A stretch of 31,077 nucleotides of DNA from Actinomycetes bacterium (GTDB lineage: Bacteria > Actinomycetota > Actinomycetes > Propionibacteriales > Propionibacteriaceae): NCBI GenBank assembly GCA_023436925.1, contig JAEZHJ010000093.1, positions 1-31,077 on the forward strand, in the 5' to 3' direction. Below, in pieces: positions 14,802-22,284 of this stretch. The notes below the pieces were generated by a model. It searched no databases, was not told where the DNA came from, and saw nothing but the letters and a program-made list of their open reading frames with translations. A program made the position numbers and the translations under genes. The stretch's first letter is position 1. Every line of letters starts with the position of its first letter.

Positions 14802-15893
14802 TCACCCGTTGCGGCGTGCGAAATCGGTCATGAAATCGATCAGGGCGTGGACGCCCTCGAGCGGCATCGCGTTGTAGATGCTCGCCCGCATGCCGCCCAC
14901 CGAACGGTGGCCGGCCAGGTTCGTCAGCCCGGCCTCGGTGGCCTCGGCGACGAAGGTCTTGTCGAGCTCCGGCCGGGCCTGCAGGAACGGGACGTTCATC
15001 CACGACCTGGCGTTCACCGCGACGGGGTTGCGGTAGTAGGGCGACTCGTCGATGGCCGCGTAGAGGGCCGCCGCCTTGGCGCGGTTCCGCTCGGCCATCG
15101 CGGTGAGCCCGCCGCTGTCGCGCACCCAGGCCAGGATCAGCCCGAGCAGGTAGACGCTGAAGGTCGGCGGCGTGTTGAGCATCGAGTCGGAGGCCGCCAT
15201 CTCGGCGTACTGCAGCACCGGCGGCGTGGTCGGGCGCGCCCGACCCAGCAGGTCGTCGCGAACGATGACGACGCACAGCCCCGAGGGCCCCATGTTCTTC
15301 TGGGCGCCGGCGTAGATCACGCCGTACCGGCTCACGTCGACCGGCCGGGACAGGATCGTCGAGGAGAAGTCGGCGACCAGCGGAACGTCCCCGGTGTCGG
15401 GAACGTGGTCGAACTCCACGCCGCCGATGGTCTCGTTCGGCGTGTAGTGCAGGTAGGCCAGCGCGGGGTCGACGCGGTAGCTGTCGGGGGCGGGCACGGT
15501 GGTGTAGCCGGACGCGGCCTCGTCGGCCAGCACCTCCACCTCCAGGCCCTGGCGACGCGCACCCTTGATGGCCTTGGCCGACCACTGGCCGGTGTTCAGG
15601 AAGCCGACCCGGTCACCGGGAGCGGTCAGGTTCAGCGGGACGGCGTCGAACTGAGCGCTGGCACCACCCTGCAGGAACAGCACCCGGTAGTTCTCGGGGA
15701 TACCGAACACCTCACGCAGCAAGGCCTCGGCCTGCGCGGCGCAAGCCACGAAGGCCTTACCGCGGTGCGACACCTCCATCACCGACATGCCCGAACCCTG
15801 CCAGTCGGTCAGCTCGGACTGAGCCTGCTCGAGGACCGGGGTGGGAAGCATCGCGGGACCGGCGGAGAAGTTGTACACACGCATGGTCGCCAT
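14802..15893 (-). CDS. serC: phosphoserine aminotransferase
   Basis: A 363-residue PLP enzyme that transfers the glutamate amino group to 3-phosphohydroxypyruvate. It opens YNFSAGPAMLPTPVLEQAQ and has SHRGKAF, LQGGASAQF and HYTPNETIGGVEF. The PLP lysine is Lys199 in AGAQKNMGPSG, and it ends GGMRASIYNAMPLEGV. This is the Escherichia coli/Bacillus type; the SerC of mycobacteria and many other actinobacteria is a different subfamily. Start ATG 15893 is chosen over ATG 15884; neither has a strong ribosome-binding site. It precedes serA by 5 nt and follows the TIGR03085-like gene by 45 nt. Confidence 0.94.
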   Translation of the reverse strand: MATMRVYNFSAGPAMLPTPVLEQAQSELTDWQGSGMSVMEVSHRGKAFVACAAQAEALLREVFGIPENYRVLFLQGGASAQFDAVPLNLTAPGDRVGFLNTGQWSAKAIKGARRQGLEVEVLADEAASGYTTVPAPDSYRVDPALAYLHYTPNETIGGVEFDHVPDTGDVPLVADFSSTILSRPVDVSRYGVIYAGAQKNMGPSGLCVVIVRDDLLGRARPTTPPVLQYAEMAASDSMLNTPPTFSVYLLGLILAWVRDSGGLTAMAERNRAKAAALYAAIDESPYYRNPVAVNARSWMNVPFLQARPELDKTFVAEATEAGLTNLAGHRSVGGMRASIYNAMPLEGVHALIDFMTDFARRNG

Positions 15894-15938
15894 TGTTCCA
15901 TTCGGGCCGCGCCGGTCGGTTCGGGCGCCGATTCGCGG

Positions 15939-16574
15939 TCACTGTCGAAGATCGAGCCCGGCCAGTGCTGCCCGGTCATCCGGCGCTCCGGACAGGTCCA
16001 CCCGGGCCGCCTCGCCCCGTCCGGCCACCCAGAGCAGCAGCTCCGCGGGTGGGCCGGCGACCCTGACCACGCGGGGATGCCGCCCCAGCCTGAGCGTCTG
16101 GCCGGTGTCCCGGTTCTCCAGTACGACACTGACCGGTGATCGGAGCAGCTTCACCCGGGCGAACCCCTTCGCCTGCCGCCACACCCAGTCGGCGGTGGCG
16201 GCGTCCAGTTCCCGGGGCTCCCACTGCGGGCCGCCGCGGCGGACGTCCTCGCAGTGGATGAAGTACTCGGCACCGTTCGCCAGGTCGTTGACCGGCCCGA
16301 TCCGCAGCGGCGACCAGCGGCCGGGGCCGGCTTCGAAGGCGTCCACCAGGTCGGGGAAGGGCCGGGCTGCCTTGGCCAGGGCGAGTTGCACCTCACTCCA
16401 GTCCGACAGCGCCGGGATGAGTGAGCCCGCCTGGGTGACCGGTCGGTGCTCGCGCAGCCACACGTGGGCCGCGAGGTCGCGGGCCGTCCAGCCCTCGCAC
16501 AGCGTCGGGGCCTCGGGTCCGGCCGCCCGCAGCGCGTCGGCCAGGGCCGTCCGCTGGCTCTCCGCGATTGCCAT
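15939..16574 (-). CDS. TIGR03085-like protein (mycothiol-dependent isomerase-type N-domain)
   Basis: A 211-residue protein with the N-terminal four-helix DinB/MDMPI-like domain, recognisable by LCEGWTARDLAAHVWLREHRP (metal-site His in AAHVW) and GAEYFIHCEDVRRG. The C-terminal strand-rich half ends PPAELLLWVAGR, typical of the TIGR03085 family found in actinobacteria. The related domain of mycothiol-dependent maleylpyruvate isomerase binds a divalent metal; no specific reaction is known for this subfamily. Start ATG 16574 lies 25 nt from the divergent hisI start, behind a leaderless -10. It may be the first gene of an operon with serC and serA. Confidence 0.75.
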   Translation of the reverse strand: MAIAESQRTALADALRAAGPEAPTLCEGWTARDLAAHVWLREHRPVTQAGSLIPALSDWSEVQLALAKAARPFPDLVDAFEAGPGRWSPLRIGPVNDLANGAEYFIHCEDVRRGGPQWEPRELDAATADWVWRQAKGFARVKLLRSPVSVVLENRDTGQTLRLGRHPRVVRVAGPPAELLLWVAGRGEAARVDLSGAPDDRAALAGLDLRQ

Positions 16575-16580
16575 ACCGGC

Positions 16581-16586
16581 AGCCTG
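16581..16586 (-). promoter_or_regulatory. -10 element of a leaderless promoter (TIGR03085-like gene)
   Basis: On the minus strand CAGGCT is followed by 6 nt (GCCGGT) and then ATG 16574. It lies next to the hisI -10, so the two divergent promoters occupy the same 25 bp. Confidence 0.4.
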
Positions 16587-16587
16587 C

Positions 16588-16593
16588 CACAAT
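16588..16593 (+). promoter_or_regulatory. -10 element of the hisI-trp operon (leaderless)
   Basis: CACAAT is followed by 6 nt (GACCGG) and GTG 16600. With no leader RNA, a classical trp attenuator cannot operate at this promoter. Confidence 0.45.
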
Positions 16594-16599
16594 GACCGG

Positions 16600-16950
16600 G
16601 TGACCGACTCCCTTGACCCGGCGATCGCCGCGCGGCTGAAGCGCAACCCCGATGGCCTGGTGCCTGCTGTGGTGCAGGACGCCACCACCGGCAGCGTGCT
16701 GATGCTGGCCTGGATGGACGACGAGGCGCTGCGCCGCACGCTGGCCACCCGCCGTGGCACCTACTGGTCCCGCAGCCGTGGCCAGTACTGGGTCAAGGGG
16801 GAGACCTCGGGAAACACCCAGTTCGTGCGCGAGGTGCGGCTGGACTGCGACGGGGACACGCTGCTGCTGAGGGTCGACCAGACCGGGCCGGCCTGCCACC
16901 TCGGCACCACCACCTGCTTCGACGGCGACCTCCTGCTGGAGACACCATGA
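16600..16950 (+). CDS. hisI: phosphoribosyl-AMP cyclohydrolase
   Basis: A 116-residue zinc enzyme of histidine synthesis that opens the purine ring of phosphoribosyl-AMP. Characteristic segments are LMLAWMDDEALRRTL, YWSRSRGQYWVKGETSGN, and LDCDGDTLLLRVDQTGPACHLGTTTCF, which holds the zinc and magnesium ligands (the DCDGD acids and the cysteines of ACH and TCF). It is the stand-alone cyclohydrolase form without a HisE domain. No other his gene is in view. GTG 16600 is used; the ATG at 16592 is out of frame. The stop overlaps trpE by 4 nt (ATGA). Confidence 0.95.
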   Translation: MTDSLDPAIAARLKRNPDGLVPAVVQDATTGSVLMLAWMDDEALRRTLATRRGTYWSRSRGQYWVKGETSGNTQFVREVRLDCDGDTLLLRVDQTGPACHLGTTTCFDGDLLLETP

Positions 16951-18479
16951 GCCCCGAACTCCCCATCCGTCCGGGGCTGGACGAGTTCGTCGCGGCTGCC
17001 GCCACCCGGCGGGTGGTGAGCGTCCACACCCGTCTGCTCGGCGAGGAGTTCACCGCCGTCGGGCTCTACCACCAGCTGTGCGGTGACCGGGCCGGCACCT
17101 TCCTGCTGGAGTCCGCCGCGGGCGGGGTGTGGGGTCGCTACTCCTTCATCGGGGTGACCGCGGCCGCCCTGCTCAGTGAGCAGGACGGCGAGGCGACCTG
17201 GACCTGGACGGGGCGGCCGATCGAGGGCCTGCCCGACGGGGGCGACCCGCTCGCCGTGCTGGAACGCACCCTGGCCGACCTGCACACCCCGCGCGACCCG
17301 GACCTGCCGCCGCTGGTGTCCGGCATGGTCGGGTACCTCGGCTACGACGTGGTCCGGCGCCTGGAGAAGCTCCCCGACACCAACCCGGACGACCTCGGCC
17401 TGCCGGAACTGACGATGATGCTGGTCAGCGACATGGCGATCCTCGATCACCACACCGGCGAGGTGTGGCTGGTCGCCAACGCGATCAACTTCGACGACCG
17501 GCCCGAACGGGCCGCCGAGGCCTACGCCGACGCCCGTGCCCGGGTCGAGGCGATGGTGGCGACCCTGCGCCGGCCCGCCCGGCCGCTGCTGGCGCTGCGC
17601 GACGCCGACGCGCCCGTCCCGCTGGTGCGCCGGCAGCGCACCGCCCGGGAGTACCACGCCATGGTCGCGGCCGCGATCGAAGAGATCCGGGCCGGGGAGG
17701 CCTTCCAGGTCGTGCCCAGCCAGCGCTTCGAGATCGACTGCCCGGCCGATCCGCTGGACGTCTACCGCGTGCTGCGGCGGCAGAACCCCAGCCCGTACCT
17801 GTACCTCGTCCGGCTGCCCGGGTTCGCGATCGTCGGGTCGAGCCCGGAGGCGCTGGTGACGGTGACCGGGGGACGCGCCACCACCCACCCGATCGCGGGT
17901 ACCCGGCCACGCGGTGCCACCCCGGAGCAGGACGCCGCCCACGAGGCGGAGCTGCTGGCCGACCCGAAGGAGGCGGCCGAGCACCTGATGCTGGTCGACC
18001 TCGGCCGCAACGACCTCGGCCGGGTCTGCCGGCCCGGCAGCGTGACGGTGGTCGAGTTCATGAAGGTGCGCCGCTACAGCCACGTGATGCACCTGGAGGC
18101 CGCGGTGTCCGGCGAGCTGGCGCCCGGCCGGACGGCGCTGCAGGCGACCTTGTCCTGCTTCCCCGCCGGCACCCTGTCGGGGGCCCCCAAGGTGCGCGCC
18201 ATGGAGATCATCGACGAACTCGAGAACTCCCGCCGCGGCCTGTACGGCGGGGTGGTCGGCTACTTCGACTTCGCCGGGGACTCCGACACAGCGATCGCCA
18301 TCCGCACCGCCGTGATCAGCGACGGTGTCGCCTACGTCCAGGCCGGCGCAGGGGTGGTCGCCGACTCCGTCCCGGAGCGGGAGGACGAGGAGGCGTCGAA
18401 CAAGGCCGCCACCGTCCTGCGGGCGGTCACCGAGGCGAGTCGGCTGGTCCGACTGGGTGAGCAGCCCGGTCCGGAGTGA
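16947..18479 (+). CDS. trpE: anthranilate synthase component I
   Basis: A 510-residue chorismate-using enzyme. The N-terminal FLLESAAGGVWGRYSFIG (about 51-68) contains the LLES element that binds tryptophan for feedback inhibition. The catalytic half has AFQVVPSQRF, NPSPYLYLVRLPGFAIVGSSPEALV, HPIAGTRPRG, MLVDLGRNDLGRV, and FPAGTLSGAPKVRAMEIIDELE. It needs a glutaminase partner (TrpG), which is not in the window. Start ATG 16947 overlaps hisI, so the two genes are coupled. Confidence 0.97.
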   Translation: MSPELPIRPGLDEFVAAAATRRVVSVHTRLLGEEFTAVGLYHQLCGDRAGTFLLESAAGGVWGRYSFIGVTAAALLSEQDGEATWTWTGRPIEGLPDGGDPLAVLERTLADLHTPRDPDLPPLVSGMVGYLGYDVVRRLEKLPDTNPDDLGLPELTMMLVSDMAILDHHTGEVWLVANAINFDDRPERAAEAYADARARVEAMVATLRRPARPLLALRDADAPVPLVRRQRTAREYHAMVAAAIEEIRAGEAFQVVPSQRFEIDCPADPLDVYRVLRRQNPSPYLYLVRLPGFAIVGSSPEALVTVTGGRATTHPIAGTRPRGATPEQDAAHEAELLADPKEAAEHLMLVDLGRNDLGRVCRPGSVTVVEFMKVRRYSHVMHLEAAVSGELAPGRTALQATLSCFPAGTLSGAPKVRAMEIIDELENSRRGLYGGVVGYFDFAGDSDTAIAIRTAVISDGVAYVQAGAGVVADSVPEREDEEASNKAATVLRAVTEASRLVRLGEQPGPE

Positions 18480-18490
18480 GACGGTGAGAC

Positions 18491-18519
18491 TTGGAAACCG
18501 CGGTGGGTGTTGCCAAGAT
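18491..18519 (+). promoter_or_regulatory. internal promoter between trpE and the HGxxPAAW gene
   Basis: TTGGAA (18491-18496) and CAAGAT (18514-18519) have 17-nt spacing. A start near 18526 would drive the small membrane gene and trpCBA independently of trpE. This 84-bp gap is one of the few inside the operon. Confidence 0.45.
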
Positions 18520-18563
18520 GTGCACGAACTTCACCCACCAACGACCGACCACTCGGGGGAATC

Positions 18564-18794
18564 GTGAGCGACAGCGTTGAGCAGGCAGCCCGGCCGGCCG
18601 TCCACTACCACCACGGCAGGACGCCGGCGGCCTGGGCGGGCACGATCATCGCCGCCGTCGCCTTCACCGTCGCCGCGATCGGCTTCGTCCTCGGCCCGAA
18701 CTGGCTGATGATCTGGATCGGCGCCGCGCTGCTGGTCGTCTCCCTGATCGTCGGCGTGGCGCTGCGCCGGGCCGGCTACGGCCAGGCTGAATGA
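18564..18794 (+). CDS. HGxxPAAW-family small membrane protein of the trp operon
   Basis: A 76-residue protein with HGRTPAAW at residues 17-24, the motif that names the family, then two transmembrane helices (about 24-44 and 47-67) and a short basic/polar tail ending RRAGYGQAE. Family members sit in actinobacterial trp operons; their role is unknown. GTG 18564 has CGGGGGAAT upstream. The ATGA at 18791 couples it to trpC. The larger Trp-associated membrane protein (TIGR02234) often found here is absent. Confidence 0.85.
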   Translation: MSDSVEQAARPAVHYHHGRTPAAWAGTIIAAVAFTVAAIGFVLGPNWLMIWIGAALLVVSLIVGVALRRAGYGQAE

Positions 18795-19579
18795 CCGTTC
18801 TGGACCAGATCATCGCCGGGGTCCGCGAGGACCTTGAGCAGCGCATGGCCGCCCGGCCGATGGCCGCGCTCGAAGCGCTGGTGGCAGAACTGCCGCCCGC
18901 CCTCGATCCGCTGCCGGCACTGCGGGGTCCCGGCCTGGGCGTGATCGCCGAGGTCAAGCGGGCCAGTCCCAGCAAGGGTCACCTGGCCACGATCGCCGAT
19001 CCCGCCGGACTGGCCGCCCGGTACGCCGCCGGGGGCGCGTCCGCCATCTCGGTGCTCACCGAGCGGCGCCGCTTCAACGGCTCGCTGGCCGACCTGGAAG
19101 CCGTGCGTGCCGCCGTCGACACCCCGCTGCTGCGCAAGGACTTCGTCGTCACCGACTACCAGCTGTGGGAGGGCCGGGCGGCCGGCGCCGACCTGGCGCT
19201 GCTGATCGTCGCCGCGCTCACCGACGCCGAACTCGCCCGGCTGCTCGCCCTCGGTGACCGGCTCGGGCTGACCTGCCTGGTCGAGACCCACACCGCCGAC
19301 GAGGTGCGGCGGGCAGTGGACGCCGGCGCCGGACTGATCGGGGTGAACAACCGCAACCTCAAGACCCTCGACGTCGACCTGGCCCGGTTCGAGGAGCTGG
19401 TCGGCCTGCTGCCGTCCGGCACCGTCGCGGTCGCCGAGTCGGGCATCCTCAGCCTGGCCGATGCCCAGCGGATGGCGGACGCGGGAGCGCACGCCGTCCT
19501 GGTCGGCGAGGCGCTGGTGGTGGACGGCGACCCCGCCGCGGCGGTCGCCGCGATGCGGGCGCTGACACCGCTGGTTTAA
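18791..19579 (+). CDS. trpC: indole-3-glycerol phosphate synthase
   Basis: A 262-residue TIM-barrel enzyme, mono-functional (no TrpF domain). The active site is visible: Glu54 and Lys56 in VIAEVKRASPSKG, Lys116 in LLRKDFVV, Glu in CLVETHT, and Asn in GVNNRNLKT, with the phosphate-binding AESGI and LVGEALV at the end. It overlaps the small membrane gene by 4 nt. The TAA stop is part of the -10-like TTTAAT that precedes trpB. Confidence 0.97.
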   Translation: MTVLDQIIAGVREDLEQRMAARPMAALEALVAELPPALDPLPALRGPGLGVIAEVKRASPSKGHLATIADPAGLAARYAAGGASAISVLTERRRFNGSLADLEAVRAAVDTPLLRKDFVVTDYQLWEGRAAGADLALLIVAALTDAELARLLALGDRLGLTCLVETHTADEVRRAVDAGAGLIGVNNRNLKTLDVDLARFEELVGLLPSGTVAVAESGILSLADAQRMADAGAHAVLVGEALVVDGDPAAAVAAMRALTPLV

Positions 19580-19580
19580 T
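19575..19580 (+). promoter_or_regulatory. -10-like element of a leaderless trpB start
   Basis: TTTAAT overlaps the trpC stop and ends 6 nt before GTG 19587. It is AT-rich in an otherwise GC-rich gene boundary. trpB also lacks a good ribosome-binding site. It is a possible internal start, but may be a chance effect of the TAA stop. Confidence 0.3.
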
Positions 19581-19586
19581 GGTCGG

Positions 19587-20828
19587 GTGGACCGACCCGT
19601 GCTTCCCGATTCGACCGGGCACTTCGACATCTTCGGCGGCAGTTATGTGCCCGAAGCGCTGATGGCGGCGCTGGCGCAGCTCGACGCCGAGTTCGAGCAG
19701 GCGATGGCCGACCCGGGCTTCTGGTCGGAGCTGTCCGACCTGCGACGCAATTACACCGGGCGCCCCACCCCGCTGACCGAGGCGCCGCGGTTCTCCGCGC
19801 TGTGCGGCAACGCCAAGGTGCTGCTGAAGCGGGAGGACCTGAACCACACCGGGTCGCACAAGATCAACAATGTCCTCGGGCAGGCGCTGCTGACCCGGCG
19901 GATGGGCAAGACGCGGGTGATCGCCGAGACCGGTGCCGGCCAGCACGGGGTCGCGACCGCGACCGCGGCGGCACTGTTCGGGTTGGAGTGCCGGGTCTAC
20001 ATGGGGCGGGTCGACACCGACCGCCAGGCGCTGAATGTCGCCCGCATGCAGCTGCTGGGTGCTGAGGTGGTGGCCGTCGAGTCCGGCAGCCAGACCCTCA
20101 AGGACGCGATGAACGAGGCGATGCGGGACTGGGTCGCCACCGTCGACGACACCCACTACCTGATCGGCACCGTCGCCGGGCCGCACCCCTTCCCGAAGCT
20201 GGTGCGCGAGTTCCAGCGGGTGATCAGCACCGAGATCGCCGAGCAGGTGACCGCGCGCTACGGCCGCTTGCCGGACGCCGTCCTGGCCTGTGTCGGCGGC
20301 GGGTCCAACGCGCTGGGCAGCTTCGCCGACTTCATCGACAACCCCGAGGTGGCGCTGTACGGCTTCGAGGCCGGCGGCGACGGCGTCGAGACCGGACGAC
20401 ACGCGGCCTCGATCGGCGGTGGCTCGGTCGGCGTGCTGCACGGGATGCGGACCTACATCCTGCAGGACGAGGACGGCCAGACCCGGGAGAGCCACTCCAT
20501 CTCGGCCGGGCTCGACTACCCGGGCGTCGGCCCGGAGCACGCCTGGCTGGCGGCGACCGGCCGGGCCAGCTACGAGTCGGTGACCGATACCGAGGCCATG
20601 GCCGCCTTCGAGGCGCTCACCCGCACCGAGGGGATCCTGCCCGCGATCGAGTCCTCCCACGCCCTGGCCGGCGCGATGCGGCTCGGTCGGCGGATCGCCG
20701 AGACCGATCCGGACGCGGAGCCGATCCTGGTGGTCTGTGTCTCCGGCCGCGGCGACAAGGACGTGACCACGGCCAACACCTGGTTCGGGCTGACCGGCCG
20801 GCCCGACCTCGCCACCGGAGGCGCCTGA
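19587..20828 (+). CDS. trpB: tryptophan synthase beta chain
   Basis: A 413-residue PLP enzyme joining indole and serine. Lys92 in NHTGSHKINN binds PLP; Glu114 in AETGAGQHG is the catalytic glutamate; CVGGGSNALG binds the PLP phosphate. It is the standard TrpB1 form that pairs with TrpA, not the stand-alone TrpB2. The C-terminus holds GILPAIESSHA and VCVSGRGDKD. GTG 19587 is 7 nt after trpC. Its TGATG overlaps the trpA start by 1 nt. Confidence 0.97.
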   Translation: MDRPVLPDSTGHFDIFGGSYVPEALMAALAQLDAEFEQAMADPGFWSELSDLRRNYTGRPTPLTEAPRFSALCGNAKVLLKREDLNHTGSHKINNVLGQALLTRRMGKTRVIAETGAGQHGVATATAAALFGLECRVYMGRVDTDRQALNVARMQLLGAEVVAVESGSQTLKDAMNEAMRDWVATVDDTHYLIGTVAGPHPFPKLVREFQRVISTEIAEQVTARYGRLPDAVLACVGGGSNALGSFADFIDNPEVALYGFEAGGDGVETGRHAASIGGGSVGVLHGMRTYILQDEDGQTRESHSISAGLDYPGVGPEHAWLAATGRASYESVTDTEAMAAFEALTRTEGILPAIESSHALAGAMRLGRRIAETDPDAEPILVVCVSGRGDKDVTTANTWFGLTGRPDLATGGA

Positions 20829-21661
20829 TGACCACCCTGACCACCCACGACAGCTCCGGCAAGGCGCTCACCGACGCCCGGGCCGAGGGACGGGCCGCAC
20901 TGGTCGGCTACCTGCCGGTGGGCTACCCGAGCGTGCCCGGGTCGCTGGCCGCCTTCCGGGCGCTGTGCGGTGACGACGAGAACCCCGGGGTCGACCTCGT
21001 GGAGGTCGGCCTGCCGTACTCGGACCCGATGATGGACGGCCCCGTGGTACAGCGGGCCGGCACCCTCGCGCTGCAGCGCGGCGTCCGGGTGCGCGACGTG
21101 TTCACCGCGGTCGAGACCATCCGCGCGGCCGGCAAGCCCGCCGTGGTGATGACCTACTGGAACCTGGTCGACCGTTACGGCGTGGACGCCTTCGCCCGTG
21201 ACCTGGCCGCCGCCGGCGGTTCCGGGCTGATCACCCCCGACCTGATTCCCGACGAGGGGGCGGACTGGCTGGCCGCCTCCGACGCCCACGGCCTGGACCG
21301 GATCTTCCTGGTCGCGCCGTCCTCCTCCGACGAGCGGATCGTCGCCACCACCGCGGCGTGCCGCGGCTGGGTCTACGCCACCTCGGTGATGGGCGTGACC
21401 GGCACCCGCAGCTCGGCGCCGAGCGCCGCCCCGGCGCTGGTCGAGCGGCTGCGCCGGCTCGCCCCCGGCCTGCCGGTCGGGGTGGGCCTGGGCGTCTCCA
21501 ACGGCGACCAGGCCGCGGCTGTCGCCGGCTACGCCGACGGCGTGATCGTCGGTTCGGCGCTGCTGAAGACCTTGCTGGCCGCCGACGATGCGGGCCGGCC
21601 CGACGACCTGTCCGGGCTGCGGTCGGTGGTGGCCGACCTGGCGGCGGGGGTCCGGGCTTGA
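20828..21661 (+). CDS. trpA: tryptophan synthase alpha chain
   Basis: A 277-residue TIM barrel that splits indole-3-glycerol phosphate and passes indole through a tunnel to TrpB. Catalytic Glu59 (DLVEVGLPYSDP) and Asp70 (MMDGP) are each 10 residues beyond the E. coli Glu49/Asp60. GLITPDLIPDE and YATSVMGVTGTR are also present. The last structural gene of the tryptophan part; trpG, trpD and trpF are not in the window. Its stop overlaps the TTG start of the Sco1-like gene. Confidence 0.97.
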   Translation: MTTLTTHDSSGKALTDARAEGRAALVGYLPVGYPSVPGSLAAFRALCGDDENPGVDLVEVGLPYSDPMMDGPVVQRAGTLALQRGVRVRDVFTAVETIRAAGKPAVVMTYWNLVDRYGVDAFARDLAAAGGSGLITPDLIPDEGADWLAASDAHGLDRIFLVAPSSSDERIVATTAACRGWVYATSVMGVTGTRSSAPSAAPALVERLRRLAPGLPVGVGLGVSNGDQAAAVAGYADGVIVGSALLKTLLAADDAGRPDDLSGLRSVVADLAAGVRA

Positions 21662-22263
21662 GCCTTCGCCGCTGGTTGGCGGGGCTGGCCGCCGCCTGCC
21701 TGGCGTTGACCGGCTGCGCCCCGTCCGCCCCGAACCCGGAGGCCTTCCAGGGCGCCTACCTGCAGACCCCGTACCAGCTCCCGCAGGCGACGCTGACCGA
21801 CACCGACGGTCGTCCCTTCGAGCTCCGCACCAGCCCCACCGCGCCGGTTCTGGTGGTGTTCTTCGGCTACACCAGCTGCCCCGACATCTGCCTGGGGGTG
21901 CTGACCGACGTCGCGACGGCGCTGAACCGGGTCGACCCCGAGGTGCGCGAGAAGGTGCAGGTGCTGTTCATCACCGTCGACCCCGACCGGGACACTCCCG
22001 AGGTGATGCGGGAGTACCTGGACCGGATCGACCCGTCCTTCATCGGGCTGACCGGCCCGATCGACACCATCGAGGCGGTCGCTGCTCCACTCGGGGTCGC
22101 GATCGAGGGCCGTACCGAGGTGCCGGGCGGCTATGACGTGACTCACTCCACCCAGTTGATCGGGGTGGACGCCGAGCGACTCGGCCGGGTCGTGTGGGTG
22201 CAGGGCACCCCGGTCGGGGCCCTACGATCGGACCTGACCGAACTGGTTCGGCAGCAGGGCTGA
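21658..22263 (+). CDS. Sco1/SenC-family copper-binding lipoprotein
   Basis: A 201-residue lipoprotein. RRWLAGLAAACLALTGC forms a type II signal peptide with Cys20 as the lipidated residue. The thioredoxin-like domain has the copper motif CPDIC (Cys74, Cys78) and the third ligand His163 in DVTHSTQ; all three Sco ligands are conserved. Sco proteins help build the CuA site of cytochrome c oxidase or act as extracytoplasmic thiol/copper factors. TTG 21658 is chosen because it gives a compact signal peptide and overlaps the trpA stop (TTGA). It lies directly before lgt, whose enzyme would lipidate it. Confidence 0.88.
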   Translation: MSLRRWLAGLAAACLALTGCAPSAPNPEAFQGAYLQTPYQLPQATLTDTDGRPFELRTSPTAPVLVVFFGYTSCPDICLGVLTDVATALNRVDPEVREKVQVLFITVDPDRDTPEVMREYLDRIDPSFIGLTGPIDTIEAVAAPLGVAIEGRTEVPGGYDVTHSTQLIGVDAERLGRVVWVQGTPVGALRSDLTELVRQQG

Positions 22264-22284
22264 GTCCACACGAAGGATGGTGCT

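Noticed and set aside
16574..16947. Possible trp attenuator or T-box before trpE
   Set aside because: trpE starts within the hisI stop and hisI appears leaderless, so there is no room for a leader RNA. No tandem Trp codons or T-box motif are present.
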